Positions 25,023-33,460 of a stretch of 42,760 nucleotides of DNA are shown in pieces. Source of the DNA: Deltaproteobacteria bacterium. Its GTDB lineage: Bacteria; Desulfobacterota; Desulfobaccia; Desulfobaccales; 0-14-0-80-60-11. Location: assembly GCA_030018495.1 (NCBI GenBank), contig JASEFS010000030.1:1-42760 (forward strand). The letters run 5' to 3'. The translations under genes were made by a program, and so were the position numbers. The notes below the pieces were generated by a model. The model did no database searches. It was not told the origin of the DNA and saw nothing but the letters and a program-made list of their open reading frames with translations. The number at the start of each line of letters is the position of its first letter. Positions within the stretch are counted from its first letter, which is position 1.

Positions 25023-25700
25023 ATGTCCGAAGATCTGTTGGAAAAAGGGGCGATTCTGCAAAGAGACAAGGAGACCTACGCCATTGCCCCGCACATACCC
25101 GGAGGCATCATCACCAATTTCGACTTGCTGAGAAAGCTTGCCGATGTTGCTGAAAAGTACGGTGCCAAGGCAATCAAGCTCACCTCGGCCGAGCGCTTCG
25201 CCATAGTTGGACTCCAGGCCGATGTTTTGGACGAAGTCTGGACGGAGTTGGGGTTGGTGCCCGGTGCGGCCATCGGCCTGTGTGTGCGCTCCATCAAAAT
25301 CTGCCCCGGCACCACCTTCTGCCGCATCGGCATGCAGGACGCGGTGGGCGTGGGGTTGAAGCTGGATGAAAAGTACCATGGCATGGAACTGCCCTTTAAA
25401 TTCAAAATCGGCGTTTCCGGCTGCCCCAACAACTGCTCCGAATCCTCTATCAAGGACCTGGGCCTGGTGGGCATGGCCAAAGGCTGGCGGGTTTTGGCGG
25501 GCGGTTTTGTCTCGGGCCTCAAACCGCGCCTGGCCGACGTCATCGCCACCGGCTTGAGCGACGAAGAGGCCCTGGCCCTGACGGACAAGGTCATCGACTG
25601 GTACCGGGATATGGGCAAGAAAAAGCGCCTGGGCCGGGTCATCGACGAGGTCACCCTGGCCAAGTTCATGGAGGATTTGGGCCTGCCGGTGCTTGAATAA
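25023..25700 (+). CDS. Small siroheme/4Fe-4S sulfite (nitrite) reductase-like protein
   Basis: 225 aa. The single-copy half of the nitrite/sulfite reductase fold with the siroheme-[4Fe-4S] ligand pattern C-x5-C (CPGTTFC) and C-x3-C (GCPNNCSESS). Length and motifs match the low-molecular-mass assimilatory-type sulfite reductase of sulfate reducers such as Desulfovibrio vulgaris. Strong AGGAGG ribosome binding site. No redox partner is adjacent, so physiological reaction and electron donor are unknown. Confidence 0.87.
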   Translation: MSEDLLEKGAILQRDKETYAIAPHIPGGIITNFDLLRKLADVAEKYGAKAIKLTSAERFAIVGLQADVLDEVWTELGLVPGAAIGLCVRSIKICPGTTFCRIGMQDAVGVGLKLDEKYHGMELPFKFKIGVSGCPNNCSESSIKDLGLVGMAKGWRVLAGGFVSGLKPRLADVIATGLSDEEALALTDKVIDWYRDMGKKKRLGRVIDEVTLAKFMEDLGLPVLE

Positions 25701-25701
25701 G

Positions 25702-26742
25702 ATGAGGTCGGGGGGGGAAGAGGCATGTACCTGCCTTTTCCTCTTACGACAGGTGGGAGCCTCAGACATTAACCGAAGCAGCCGCCACGGGTGCAGCATT
25801 AAACTTGTTTCACTTTTTATTGGCCTGATCTTTTTGAGTCCTCAAGGCGTGATGGCTTGCGGGAATTCAATGGACAAAGAGGAAATCCGCTCCAGGCTGA
25901 AAAATTATGTTGAGCATCTGAGCGTCACTTTGGGGGAGCGCTCCGTTTACCGTCCTCAAGGGCTTAAGGACGCAGAAGACTATGTTTACCGGTGCTTTGA
26001 GAATATTGGTTATCAGCCCCGGCGCCAGAAGCTGGTCTCCATGCGCCAGCAGGTGGCCAACATTATTGCCGGGGAACAGAGTCCTCAGGGCTATTACCTC
26101 CTGGGAGCACATTACGATACGGTAACCGGCAGTCCCGGCGCGGACGACAACGCCAGCGGCGTGGCCGTGCTCCTGGAGGCGGCCCGTCTCGCCCGGCAAG
26201 TGAACCTCGCGAAACCCTGGGTTTTTGTCGGTTTTACCACGGAGGAGCCGCCGGTTTTTGGCACCCCTTATATGGGCAGCAACGTTTACGCCCGTCAGGC
26301 GAAAAAGCAGGGCCACAAAATTTTGGGTATGCTGTGTCTGGAGAGCGTCGGCTATTACTCCCAGGAACCTGGCAGTCAGCATCTGCCCTTGCCCTTGAAG
26401 TACATGGGCTATCCCACCACCGGCAATTTCATCGGCCTGATCAGCGACCGCCGATCCAAGCCCCTTATGCAGTCATTGGCTAAGTCTCTGGAAAACGGCA
26501 GCCGCCTGCCGGTGGCCACTCTGGCCGTCCCCCTGGGAGGCTACCTGCTGCCGGAAGTGCGCTTAAGCGACCACGCCAATTTCTGGGACCAGGGCTATCC
26601 CGCGGTTATGCTCACCGACACCGCTTTCATGCGCAACCCCCACTATCACACCGGCAGTGACCGGCTGGAAACCCTGGACCTGGATGCCATGGCGGAGCTG
26701 ACCCTGGGGCTGGTCCATTTCATGCAAAACGCGGAGAAGTAG
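25702..26742 (+). CDS. Exported M28-family metallopeptidase
   Basis: 346 aa. Zn-peptidase fold with HYDTVTGSPGADDNASGV (metal-binding His/Asp), FTTEEPP (catalytic and metal Glu), and HYHTGSD near the end (last metal His). A hydrophobic signal-like segment (IKLVSLFIGLIFLSPQG) starts about 35 residues in, which is unusually late. The ATG at 25702 is the first in frame after the preceding gene; an in-frame TTG (25693) overlaps it. The true start could be a non-ATG codon nearer the hydrophobic segment. Likely a secreted or periplasmic aminopeptidase. Confidence 0.8.
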   Translation: MRSGGEEACTCLFLLRQVGASDINRSSRHGCSIKLVSLFIGLIFLSPQGVMACGNSMDKEEIRSRLKNYVEHLSVTLGERSVYRPQGLKDAEDYVYRCFENIGYQPRRQKLVSMRQQVANIIAGEQSPQGYYLLGAHYDTVTGSPGADDNASGVAVLLEAARLARQVNLAKPWVFVGFTTEEPPVFGTPYMGSNVYARQAKKQGHKILGMLCLESVGYYSQEPGSQHLPLPLKYMGYPTTGNFIGLISDRRSKPLMQSLAKSLENGSRLPVATLAVPLGGYLLPEVRLSDHANFWDQGYPAVMLTDTAFMRNPHYHTGSDRLETLDLDAMAELTLGLVHFMQNAEK

Positions 26743-26744
26743 GA

Positions 26745-26800
26745 TTTCGGTTTTCCGTTTTCCGTTTACTGCTCACTGCTAACTGTTTTTCTGTTTCCTG
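26745..26800. repeat. Heptamer-periodic array 4 (TTTCCGT / TNACTGC)
   Basis: Eight units in register: TTTCGGT, TTTCCGT, TTTCCGT, TTACTGC, TCACTGC, TAACTGT, TTTTCTG, TTTCCTG. It starts 3 nt after the M28 stop. It joins two unit types seen separately at other sites. Confidence 0.8.
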
Positions 26801-26893
26801 CTTTTGGCTTTTTTCATAAAATAAAAACTAGGGCGCGGCTTGTCCGTGCCTTTCATAATCTGGTGCAGATTAAACTACAAAGACATTGCTTCC

Positions 26894-27820
26894 ATGAAAA
26901 AAGCAAAATTTACCGGCAAAATCCGCACCGATCCATGGGAATCGCTGGCCCGGGGATCCCGGGAAGTCATGGCCTCCTTATGGGGCGAATATTTGGCCGA
27001 GATGTTAAAAGTTTCCAAAAAGAGTGCCCGCTTTCGCATTTTGCGCCAGCAAATAGAAGAAGCCGCAGGGTATAAGGAAATCTTTCGTAAATGGAATCCC
27101 CTCTCTCCGGAAGACAGGGGCGAAGCCTGGCGCCGCTTAGTGGAAACCGCCCGGGCCCAAGCCAAGGAAACCGAGGCCACCTGTGTCCGCTGCGGCGAAT
27201 GCTGCGAAAGTTCAAGTCCTGTTCTCCTGCTTCAGGACTTGCCTCTGTTTATGCAGGAGGTGCTTACCCCCAACGAAGTCTATGCCCTGCCCAAAGGGGC
27301 ATCATCCCCGGAGGGCCTGCGGCAGCCACTGGAGGAAGAGCGCCTTAAGATCAGGGAGGTGCCGGGCAGCCGCCAGTGCTGGTTTTATCAGGCGGCTCAG
27401 CAGAAGTGTCGCATTTATGATCAGCGCCCTGAGCAGTGCCGCCGACGCCAGTGCTGGGGGGAGCCGCCGCCGGAGCCTGACTCGGAAGAGTACTTAAACC
27501 GGTCCCATATCTTCAGGCAAATCCCGGAAATTTGGGATTTGATTACTGCGCATCAGGAGCGCTGCGACCGGGTGCAGGTGCGGGAGGCTCTCGAACGCCT
27601 GGCCCAGGGGGAGGAGGAGGCCGGGGATATCCTCTTTGAAGCCCTGCATTTCGACCATCACCTGCGCCAGATGTTGCTTTCGGAATGGGAGATGGGCGCC
27701 GCGGCCACCGAAATGCTTTTGGGCCGAAGCCTGACCGATTTCCTGCGGGATTTGGGCTTTAAGGCCACCCTCACACGCGAGGGCGTCTTCCGGGTGGAAC
27801 CCCGGCAATGCCGGGCCTAG
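26894..27820 (+). CDS. YkgJ-family cysteine-cluster protein
   Basis: 308 aa. A helical N-terminal ~95 residues is followed by cysteine clusters CVRCGECCESS and a CWFYQAAQQKCRIYDQRPEQC-type block ending in RRRQCW, the YkgJ/CxxCxxCC signature thought to bind metal (Zn or Fe-S). A charged helical C-terminal part follows. ATG 26894 is chosen; an in-frame TTG at 26840 adds 18 residues without clear coding character. Ribosome binding site weak. Function unknown. Confidence 0.8.
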   Translation: MKKAKFTGKIRTDPWESLARGSREVMASLWGEYLAEMLKVSKKSARFRILRQQIEEAAGYKEIFRKWNPLSPEDRGEAWRRLVETARAQAKETEATCVRCGECCESSSPVLLLQDLPLFMQEVLTPNEVYALPKGASSPEGLRQPLEEERLKIREVPGSRQCWFYQAAQQKCRIYDQRPEQCRRRQCWGEPPPEPDSEEYLNRSHIFRQIPEIWDLITAHQERCDRVQVREALERLAQGEEEAGDILFEALHFDHHLRQMLLSEWEMGAAATEMLLGRSLTDFLRDLGFKATLTREGVFRVEPRQCRA

Positions 27821-27891
27821 TACAATAAAGTTTAAATAAACATCCTGCTACTCCCAACATAAAATGTAGAACCGCCGCCCTCACCGGTTCA

Positions 27892-27914
27892 CGCGCCGCC
27901 GGGTCGGCGGCGCG
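27892..27914. repeat. GC-rich hairpin, REP-like or shared terminator
   Basis: CGCGCCGCC (27892-27900) and GGCGGCGCG (27906-27914) form a perfect 9-bp stem with a GGGTC loop between the convergent YkgJ and EngB genes. Neither side has a long T-run, so a REP-type element is as likely as a terminator. Confidence 0.45.
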
Positions 27915-28081
27915 ACATTTAACCTAAATTTTATTCTGAGCATTGCTCACAAGCCTTCGGCTCTCTCAGAACTAATGAAAAGGGTGGCACAGGTGTCCTC
28001 ACCTTTGCCATCTTAAGGACTACGTTGTTTAGCAGCCGAAAAATTTATGGCCTTCTTTAAACCGGCATGATGGTCACGCCG

Positions 28082-28684
28082 CTATTGTTCCAGATAATCC
28101 AGCAATCGCCGCCAGAGCTTGTCCCGGCCTTCATGCGTGAGGGCGGAAAACCAGATAACCTCCCCCGCGGCCACGCCGAATGACTGCAAGTCCGCCGCTA
28201 GCCGGCGGACCGCTTGGGCCCGCTCCCCCATCTTCAGCTTGTCCGCCTTGGTAAGCACCGGGATCACGGCCCGGCCTTTGGCGGTTAAAACTTTCCAGAG
28301 AAACAACTCCTCCTCTCCCGGCCGGCGGCGGCCGTCCTGGAGGAACACCACCCCCCGCAAGTTCTCCCTTTGTTCCAGATAGTCCATGAGCAGGCGGCCC
28401 CAGCCGGCCTGCATCTCCCGGGAGACCCGGGCATAGCCGAAACCCGGCAAGTCCACGAAATGCCACCGTTGATTGATCAAGTAAAAATTCAGACCCCGGG
28501 TGCAACCGGGCTTGGCGCTCACCCGCACCAGTTTCCGCCGGCCCAGGAGGGCATTGATAAGAGAGGATTTCCCTACATTGGAGCGCCCCAGGAAGGCGAT
28601 TTCGGGCAGAGCGCTCCGGGGCAACTGCTCGATGCGGTGCACGCTGAGCTCAAATTCGGCGGTCTTGATTTTGGGAATGGCCAT
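28082..28684 (-). CDS. engB: Ribosome biogenesis GTPase EngB (YsxC/YihA)
   Basis: 200 aa, normal length. G1 GRSNVGKSSLINALL near residue 32, G3 DLPGFGYARV, G4 TKADK and G5 FSALT are all present. Essential GTPase for 50S subunit maturation. Monocistronic, divergent from plsC with 82 nt between the start codons. No strong ribosome binding site seen. Confidence 0.94.
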   Translation of the reverse strand: MAIPKIKTAEFELSVHRIEQLPRSALPEIAFLGRSNVGKSSLINALLGRRKLVRVSAKPGCTRGLNFYLINQRWHFVDLPGFGYARVSREMQAGWGRLLMDYLEQRENLRGVVFLQDGRRRPGEEELFLWKVLTAKGRAVIPVLTKADKLKMGERAQAVRRLAADLQSFGVAAGEVIWFSALTHEGRDKLWRRLLDYLEQ

Positions 28685-28766
28685 ACTTTACATATATCAA
28701 AGATATCTCCCACTTACCTAACCATTCGGGTTGACGGGCCATTTTTTTCCAGGTAAATGATAGCGT

Positions 28767-29504
28767 ATGGCCGAGGAACATGAAGGGCTATGGATAGCCT
28801 GGGGCTTGTGGTTTCATTTCTGGCTGGGGCTCATAACCATCAGTTTGGGGACAATGGCGCTGCTCGTCAGCCTCTTTGACCCCCTCGGTCTTAAGGTGCA
28901 ACGCCTGGCAAAGTGGTGGGGCAGGTCACTGCTCTTTTTTTCCGGCGTCAAGGTGGAGGTCCGCGGCCTTGAGCACCTCAAACCCGGCGAAACCTACGTC
29001 TTTGCCGCCAACCACCGCAGTCAGTTCGATATCTTCGTGCTCCTGTCAATCCTGCCCGGAAACTTTCTGTTCGTCGCCAAAAAATCCCTGTTTCAGATTC
29101 CCATTTTTGGACAGGCCTTGACCCGCACAGGTTCCGTCCCTATTGACCGCAGCAACCGCCAGGAGGCCATCAAGAGTCTCAATCTGGCCGTGGCCAAAGT
29201 TAAACAAGGGTTTTCCATGATCGTCTTTCCTGAAGGCACCCGCGCCAACTCCAGGGAGCTTATCCCTTTTAAAAAAGGGGTTTTTGTCATGGCTATGAAA
29301 GCCGGGCAGCCGGTGGTGCCCGTGGCCATCAACGGCACCATGGCCATCCAGCCCCGGGGCGCGCTGCGCCTGCATCCCGGGCCTATCCAGGTGGTGCTTG
29401 CCCCCCCTGTAGACCCCTTGCGATTCCCGACCAAGGAAGCTCTCATGGCCGCGGTCCGCCGGGAGATCGCCGAGCGCTTTGATCCCGATTATCCCCGCCG
29501 CTGA
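28767..29504 (+). CDS. plsC: 1-acyl-sn-glycerol-3-phosphate acyltransferase PlsC
   Basis: 245 aa. N-terminal hydrophobic helix (about 8-38) and LPLAT domain with catalytic NHRSQFD (HX4D) near residue 78 and FPEGTR near 155. Makes phosphatidic acid, the step after PlsY. Stop at 29502-29504 overlaps the AAGGAGG ribosome binding site of the RNase J gene, so the two are probably translationally coupled. Confidence 0.93.
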   Translation: MAEEHEGLWIAWGLWFHFWLGLITISLGTMALLVSLFDPLGLKVQRLAKWWGRSLLFFSGVKVEVRGLEHLKPGETYVFAANHRSQFDIFVLLSILPGNFLFVAKKSLFQIPIFGQALTRTGSVPIDRSNRQEAIKSLNLAVAKVKQGFSMIVFPEGTRANSRELIPFKKGVFVMAMKAGQPVVPVAINGTMAIQPRGALRLHPGPIQVVLAPPVDPLRFPTKEALMAAVRREIAERFDPDYPRR

Positions 29505-29516
29505 AGGAGGCATCTC

Positions 29517-31175
29517 ACGGAAAACCGGGTTGATCTGACCTTTCTGGGAGGCCTGGGAGAGATCGGCCTCAACCTCATGACCTTGGAAACCAGCGACTAC
29601 CTGATGGTGGTGGACGCGGGCCTCATGTTTCCGGAAGACCACATGCTGGGGATCGACATCGTCATCCCCGATTTTGCCTATCTCCGGGAACGGCGGGATA
29701 AGATAGGCGCTGTGGTCCTCACCCACGGCCATGAAGACCACATAGGCGCCCTGCCCTTTTTGCTCCGGGAATTTTCCGTGCCGGTCTACGGCACCCCCCT
29801 GACTTTGGCCCTGGTCCGGGAAAAGCTCCGGGAACACCGGCTGAACGGCAGCGTGGACCTCATGGAAACCAGGCCGCGGGCCCCATTTGAGCTGGGGCCC
29901 TTCCAGGTCGAATTTATCAGCGTGTCCCACTCCATCGTGGACGGCGTGGGTCTGGCGATCAAGACCCCCCAGGGGATTATCCTCCACTCCGGCGACTTCA
30001 AAATCGACCAAACCCCGGTGATCGGGGCTGCCACGGACCTCAATCGCTTTGCGCATTACGGCGAACACGGGGTGCTGGCCCTGCTTTCCGATTCCACCAA
30101 TGCCGAGCGCCCGGGCTTCACCATGTCGGAGCGGCAAATCGGCCACACCCTGGAGGAATTGATCCGGGAGGCTCAGGGCCGGGTCATCGTCGCGGTGTTT
30201 GCCTCCCACATCGCCCGCATCCAGCAAATCGTCAACCTGGCCCAGAAATTCGACCGCAAGGTGCTTTTCAGCGGCAAGTCCATGGTGGTCAACACCCGGC
30301 TGGCCAGAGAATTGGGGCTCCTTGAGGTGCCCGCTGAGATGGAAATCAGGGTGAATGATTTGGAGCGCCTGCCCCCCAACCAGACCATCATCATCACCAC
30401 CGGCAGCCAGGGCGAGCCTTTGAGCGCTTTAGCCCGCATAGCTCTGGAGTCCCACAAGCAAATCCATATCCGCCAAGGCGATCTGGTCATCCTGTCGTCC
30501 AAGTTCATCCCCGGCAATGAGCGGGCCATCACCACGGTGATCAACAATCTTTACCGCCTGGGCGCGGAAGTGATTTACGAAGAGGTAGCCGATATCCACG
30601 TGTCGGGCCACGCCTGCCAGGAAGAGCTCAAACTTTTGCTGAACCTGGCCCGGCCTCGGTATTTTATACCAATTCACGGCGAAACCCGTCATTTGGTCAA
30701 GCATGCCCACTTGGCCCGGGCCCTAGGCATTAATGAGGACCGCCTCCTTCTGGCCAAAAACGGCGATCAGGTGCGGTTTGACGACAACGGCGGCAGGATT
30801 GCCGGGCAAGTGGAGGTGGGCCGGGTTTTTGTCGACGGCAAGGGAGTGGGGGACGTCTCCTTCATCGTACTGCGGGACCGCCGGGCCCTGGCCAGCGACG
30901 GCCTGGTCATCGCCACGGTGGCCGTAGACGCCACGGCCAGAAAAATGGTCACCGAACCCGACCTCATCACCCGAGGGTTCATCCTGGAGGAGGAGCATGA
31001 ACCCCTCCTGGCCGAGGCGCGTCATGTCTTTACGGCCATTGTGGCCCGCGCCCTTAACGACCCTACCCAGGATTGGCTGGAGATTCAGGCGGAAGTGGGC
31101 AAGGCCTTGCGCAAACTGTTCTTTAAGGCTTTGGAGCGCCGTCCTATGATTCTCCCGTTGATATTGTCGCTTTAG
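29517..31175 (+). CDS. rnj: Ribonuclease J, apparent ACG start
   Basis: 552 aa from the proposed start, normal for the family. Metallo-beta-lactamase fold with THGHEDHIG (His70, His72, Asp74, His75), beta-CASP domain and C-terminal domain; a 5'-3' exonuclease/endonuclease in RNA decay. The first in-frame ATG (29577) would cut off the conserved first strand VDLTFLGGLGEIGLN. In frame from the plsC stop to 29577 there is no ATG, GTG or TTG. AAGGAGG (29504-29510) is followed 6 nt later by ACG at 29517, giving TENRVDLTFLGG. ACG initiation, or an ATG-to-ACG sequence error, is the simplest reading. Confidence 0.9.
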   Translation, partial: TENRVDLTFLGGLGEIGLNLMTLETSDYLMVVDAGLMFPEDHMLGIDIVIPDFAYLRERRDKIGAVVLTHGHEDHIGALPFLLREFSVPVYGTPLTLALVREKLREHRLNGSVDLMETRPRAPFELGPFQVEFISVSHSIVDGVGLAIKTPQGIILHSGDFKIDQTPVIGAATDLNRFAHYGEHGVLALLSDSTNAERPGFTMSERQIGHTLEELIREAQGRVIVAVFASHIARIQQIVNLAQKFDRKVLFSGKSMVVNTRLARELGLLEVPAEMEIRVNDLERLPPNQTIIITTGSQGEPLSALARIALESHKQIHIRQGDLVILSSKFIPGNERAITTVINNLYRLGAEVIYEEVADIHVSGHACQEELKLLLNLARPRYFIPIHGETRHLVKHAHLARALGINEDRLLLAKNGDQVRFDDNGGRIAGQVEVGRVFVDGKGVGDVSFIVLRDRRALASDGLVIATVAVDATARKMVTEPDLITRGFILEEEHEPLLAEARHVFTAIVARALNDPTQDWLEIQAEVGKALRKLFFKALERRPMILPLILSL

Positions 31176-31279
31176 GCCGAGTCTGCCGGAGACCGCCACG
31201 AGATTCCTGTTTACTTGCACCCGATGTAGGATAAGCTATAGGTCATTCTTCCAAAAACTCACTGGGTAAGGAGTCCAAG

Positions 31280-31948
31280 ATGAAAAGATGGTTCTTTTTC
31301 ACGGGTCTTGTCGCCGTTCTGGCTTTGCTGGCGCCCCTCCAAGTCAGCCATGCGGCGGAAAAAAGTGCCAAGCATTACCTCGGCCTGGGCGCCGAGCACA
31401 TGCAGGCAGGCCGCTATCCCCAGGCGATAGAGGAACTTAGTCGGGCCATCCAGCTGGACCCTGATTATGATGAGGCTTATCGACAACGGGGCAATGTGTA
31501 CTTCCGGCAGGGAGACCACGACAAGGCCATTGCCGATTACAGCGAGGCTTTGCGCCTCGCCCCCAAAAATGCCAGCAATTATGCCAACCGGGCGCTGGTC
31601 TATTTGGAGCAAGGAAAACTGGATGAGGCTCTGACCGACTTCACGGCCGCCATAAACCTGGACCCCAAATATGCCAAAGGCTACAGCCGGCGGGGGCGCG
31701 TCTATTATCAAAAAGGCGAATACGATAAAGCCATTGCCGATTGCAATAAGGCTCTGGAACTGGACCCCAAGCTGGCCGAGGCCTATTTTTACAAAGCCCT
31801 GGCCTGCGAACAGACCGACCGCATCCCTGAAGCCCTGGAATCATTTAAACATTTCGTCGAATATGCTCCACCCGAATACGAAGCTCATACCAAAATCATA
31901 CGCGACAAACTGAAGCAGTACGGGGAAACGCCCCAAAAGACAAATTAA
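31280..31948 (+). CDS. Exported TPR-repeat protein
   Basis: 222 aa. Signal peptide (FFFTGLVAVLALLAPLQVSHAA) then about five tetratricopeptide repeats with the A-Y-x-x-R-G and A-I-x-D consensus (for example KAIADYSEALRLAPKNASNY). Periplasmic protein-interaction scaffold; partners unknown. GGTAAGGAG upstream of the ATG. Confidence 0.85.
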   Translation: MKRWFFFTGLVAVLALLAPLQVSHAAEKSAKHYLGLGAEHMQAGRYPQAIEELSRAIQLDPDYDEAYRQRGNVYFRQGDHDKAIADYSEALRLAPKNASNYANRALVYLEQGKLDEALTDFTAAINLDPKYAKGYSRRGRVYYQKGEYDKAIADCNKALELDPKLAEAYFYKALACEQTDRIPEALESFKHFVEYAPPEYEAHTKIIRDKLKQYGETPQKTN

Positions 31949-32140
31949 CCAGCCCAGGACAAAGCTCTGTTCCATTGCTTTAAAGCTTAAACTTTCCCTA
32001 CCATTTTTATATATAGACAATTAATCCTCCATGGCATAAAATTAAATGCAGCAAATTTGCCAGGTTAGGTTGCAGTCCCTTCCGGTAGAACCTAGATTTT
32101 ATGATTAAGGCTGTAGGAAATTCCTTCAGGGGAGTCAGGC

Positions 32141-33460
32141 ATGGACCCTCACCGTCGGCTGTTTTCTGCACTGCTGGTCTTCATCATCCTAAGTATTTTT
32201 TTCTGGAGTCGGCCTCTGCCGGTCTCAGGGGCCGAACCCGGCCTGCCCGCCGATCTTCAGGCTTTGATCCAGGAAGCTCTGAAGGCCAATCCCGAAATCA
32301 AGGAACGGGCCCAGATCAAGACTGCCTCCGAGGAAAGCGTCAAGCCCGCCGGGGCCCTGGACGATCCCATGTTCTCCTTTAATATTTTGAATCTCGCCGC
32401 CGATACCTTCGACTTCGCCCAGGAGGAAATGACCAATAAGCAAGTGGCCATTTCCCAGAAGTTTCCCTTTCCCGGCAAGCGCCGCCTGCGCTCAGAAGTG
32501 GCCGAGGAGCAGGCCCGAGCCGACAGCTTTGTGTTTGCAGACAAAAGGAATGAAATCAGGACCAAGGTGATCCAGGGCTACTGGGGCCTTTCGTTGGCTT
32601 ACGCCGGTGCCGATATCACCGAGAGAAACAAACAGTTCTGGGAACAGGTGGTGAAGGTGGCGGAAACCGTCTATGGGGTGGGGCGCGGCCAGCAGGCGGA
32701 CGTGCTCCAGGCTCAGGTGGAGCTCGGCAATTACCTGGACCGTCTGCTCCAGTGGCGCCAGCGCCAGGACTCCATCCGGGCGGATTTGAATGCTTTGCGC
32801 TCCAAACCCCAGAAAACCGATATTCCCAGGCCGGAACCTATGAAGCCCAGAGGCTTCGGCCTCAAGCTGGAAGATTTATTGGCCCAGGCCGAAGGCCAAC
32901 CCCGCCTCAAGGCCCTGCAAGCCCTGATAGCCAAGCAGAATACCGCGGTGGAGCTGGCCCGCAAGGATTATTATCCCGACTTCAATGTCGGTCTGGCCTA
33001 CGGCTTCCGGGAAAAAAGCCCCATCGGACGGGAGCGGGCCGATTTTTTCACCGCCCTGATGAGCGTCAACGTACCACTCTGGTGGGGTTCCAAGCTGAAC
33101 CCCAGGCTGCGGGAACAGCAGGCCAAAAAGGCTGCGGCCCAGGAGGCCTATCAGGCCCTTCTCGACCGCCTGGCCGCGGCGGTCAAAGACCGCTATGCCA
33201 AGCTGGAGCGCCTCTCTCAGCAAATAGCCCTGTACGATCAGGGCATCATTCCCCAGGCCCGCCAGGCCGCCGAGGCTTCGCTGGCCTCCTACCAGGTGGG
33301 CCTCCTGGATTTTTCCCGGTTGTATCAGAACCAGATCGCGGCGTACAATGCCGAGCTCCAGTTGCAGCAATATCTCAAGGAATTTGAAGAAAACTGGGCC
33401 GAACTGGAATGGCTGGTGGGCGCCGAGCTTCCTCGCCGGCCCGGAGGAAATCGCCGATGA
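32141..33460 (+). CDS. cusC: TolC-family outer-membrane efflux protein, CusC-like
   Basis: 439 aa. Signal peptide (to about residue 30), then two OEP domains with the alternating helix pattern of TolC trimers. KFPFPGKRRLRSEVAEEQA is typical of metal-efflux TolC homologues. First gene of the copper/silver efflux set; its stop overlaps the adaptor start (ATGA 33457-33460). AGGGGAG lies upstream of the ATG. Confidence 0.87.
   Translation: MDPHRRLFSALLVFIILSIFFWSRPLPVSGAEPGLPADLQALIQEALKANPEIKERAQIKTASEESVKPAGALDDPMFSFNILNLAADTFDFAQEEMTNKQVAISQKFPFPGKRRLRSEVAEEQARADSFVFADKRNEIRTKVIQGYWGLSLAYAGADITERNKQFWEQVVKVAETVYGVGRGQQADVLQAQVELGNYLDRLLQWRQRQDSIRADLNALRSKPQKTDIPRPEPMKPRGFGLKLEDLLAQAEGQPRLKALQALIAKQNTAVELARKDYYPDFNVGLAYGFREKSPIGRERADFFTALMSVNVPLWWGSKLNPRLREQQAKKAAAQEAYQALLDRLAAAVKDRYAKLERLSQQIALYDQGIIPQARQAAEASLASYQVGLLDFSRLYQNQIAAYNAELQLQQYLKEFEENWAELEWLVGAELPRRPGGNRR

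Noticed and set aside
29577-29579. Internal ATG as the RNase J start
   Set aside because: It would remove conserved FLGGLGEIGLN residues and has no ribosome binding site, unlike ACG at 29517.
29046-30227. 393-codon antisense frame over plsC and RNase J
   Set aside because: Spans two genes with clear catalytic motifs on the other strand; no ribosome binding site or recognisable domain.
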